Source: Candidatus Falkowbacteria bacterium RIFOXYC2_FULL_48_21 | Lineage (GTDB): Bacteria; Patescibacteriota; Patescibacteriia; UBA11705; JABHMO01 | Assembly (NCBI GenBank): GCA_001778275.1 | Contig: MFGM01000013.1 | Location: forward strand, 12,433-23,564 | DNA length: 11,132 nt | Reading direction: 5' to 3' | Shown: piece after piece, positions 11,089 to 11,132 of the stretch | How positions within the stretch are numbered: the stretch's first letter is position 1 | How the letters are laid out: every line of letters begins with the position of its first letter | Program-made: the position numbers and the translations under genes | The notes under the pieces: generated by a model | What the model saw: the letters and a program-made list of their open reading frames with translations, nothing else | Database searches by the model: none | Told to the model about the DNA's origin: nothing

Positions 11089-11132
11089 TCTTGTTTTACA
11101 GCAATAACAATATCCCATATTTCATTGTAATT

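Overview
The window looks like a piece of a small-genome bacterium with the standard genetic code, since TGA is used as a normal stop. The most likely source is the Candidatus Patescibacteria/CPR radiation, Parcubacteria-like. This is an inference from gene content: RmuC, two TrmB-type regulators, a lone rpsT, rnhB and many short lineage-specific genes. The intergenic spacers are also filled with palindromic low-complexity 'word' sequence. No tRNA, rRNA, CRISPR array, transposase or integrase was seen.

Layout, left to right. (1) A divergent promoter region (27-234) separates a minus-strand gene that leaves the window from a plus-strand operon at 235-2722. That operon encodes an exported transglutaminase-like protein, an unknown 128-aa protein and a GNAT acetyltransferase whose frame is broken at an A7 run; it ends in a clear terminator. 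(2) rmuC (3007-4041) lies between two different inverted-repeat spacers. (3) Three minus-strand genes follow: a two-gene operon (zinc-finger/coiled-coil protein plus an 82-aa unknown, 4227-5087) and a separate gene for a protein with an almost perfect ClpX-type zinc-binding domain but no AAA+ ATPase (5283-5855). (4) rpsT has a near-consensus promoter and a terminator. It is followed by a decayed copy and an intact copy of a 64-aa Cys/His-rich protein gene. (5) trmB-like gene 1 (minus), a spacer carrying a perfect 23-bp inverted repeat and an AT-rich stretch with two DnaA-box-like sites. (6) An orphan 113-aa protein with a duplicated GPGGL motif. (7) A minus-strand pair of unknown genes overlapping by ATGA. 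(8) A minus-strand trmB-like gene 2 - rnhB operon, with a roughly 165-nt leader that can form several strong hairpins and a near-consensus promoter.

The genes split into two groups. rpsT, rmuC and both trmB-like genes have no visible Shine-Dalgarno sequence, and rnhB has only a weak, closely spaced one. Nearly all small or unknown genes have a strong one (AAGGAGG or AAGGGGG). Several of the unknown genes also share a promoter flavour (TTGACA, 16-17 bp, TG-N-TAARYT). Three share a GTTG-A/T-CAAC palindrome just before a G-rich ribosome-binding site. This suggests a co-controlled set of accessory genes, with the stand-alone ClpX-type zinc-finger proteins as the most interesting members. Function is not established for any of them.
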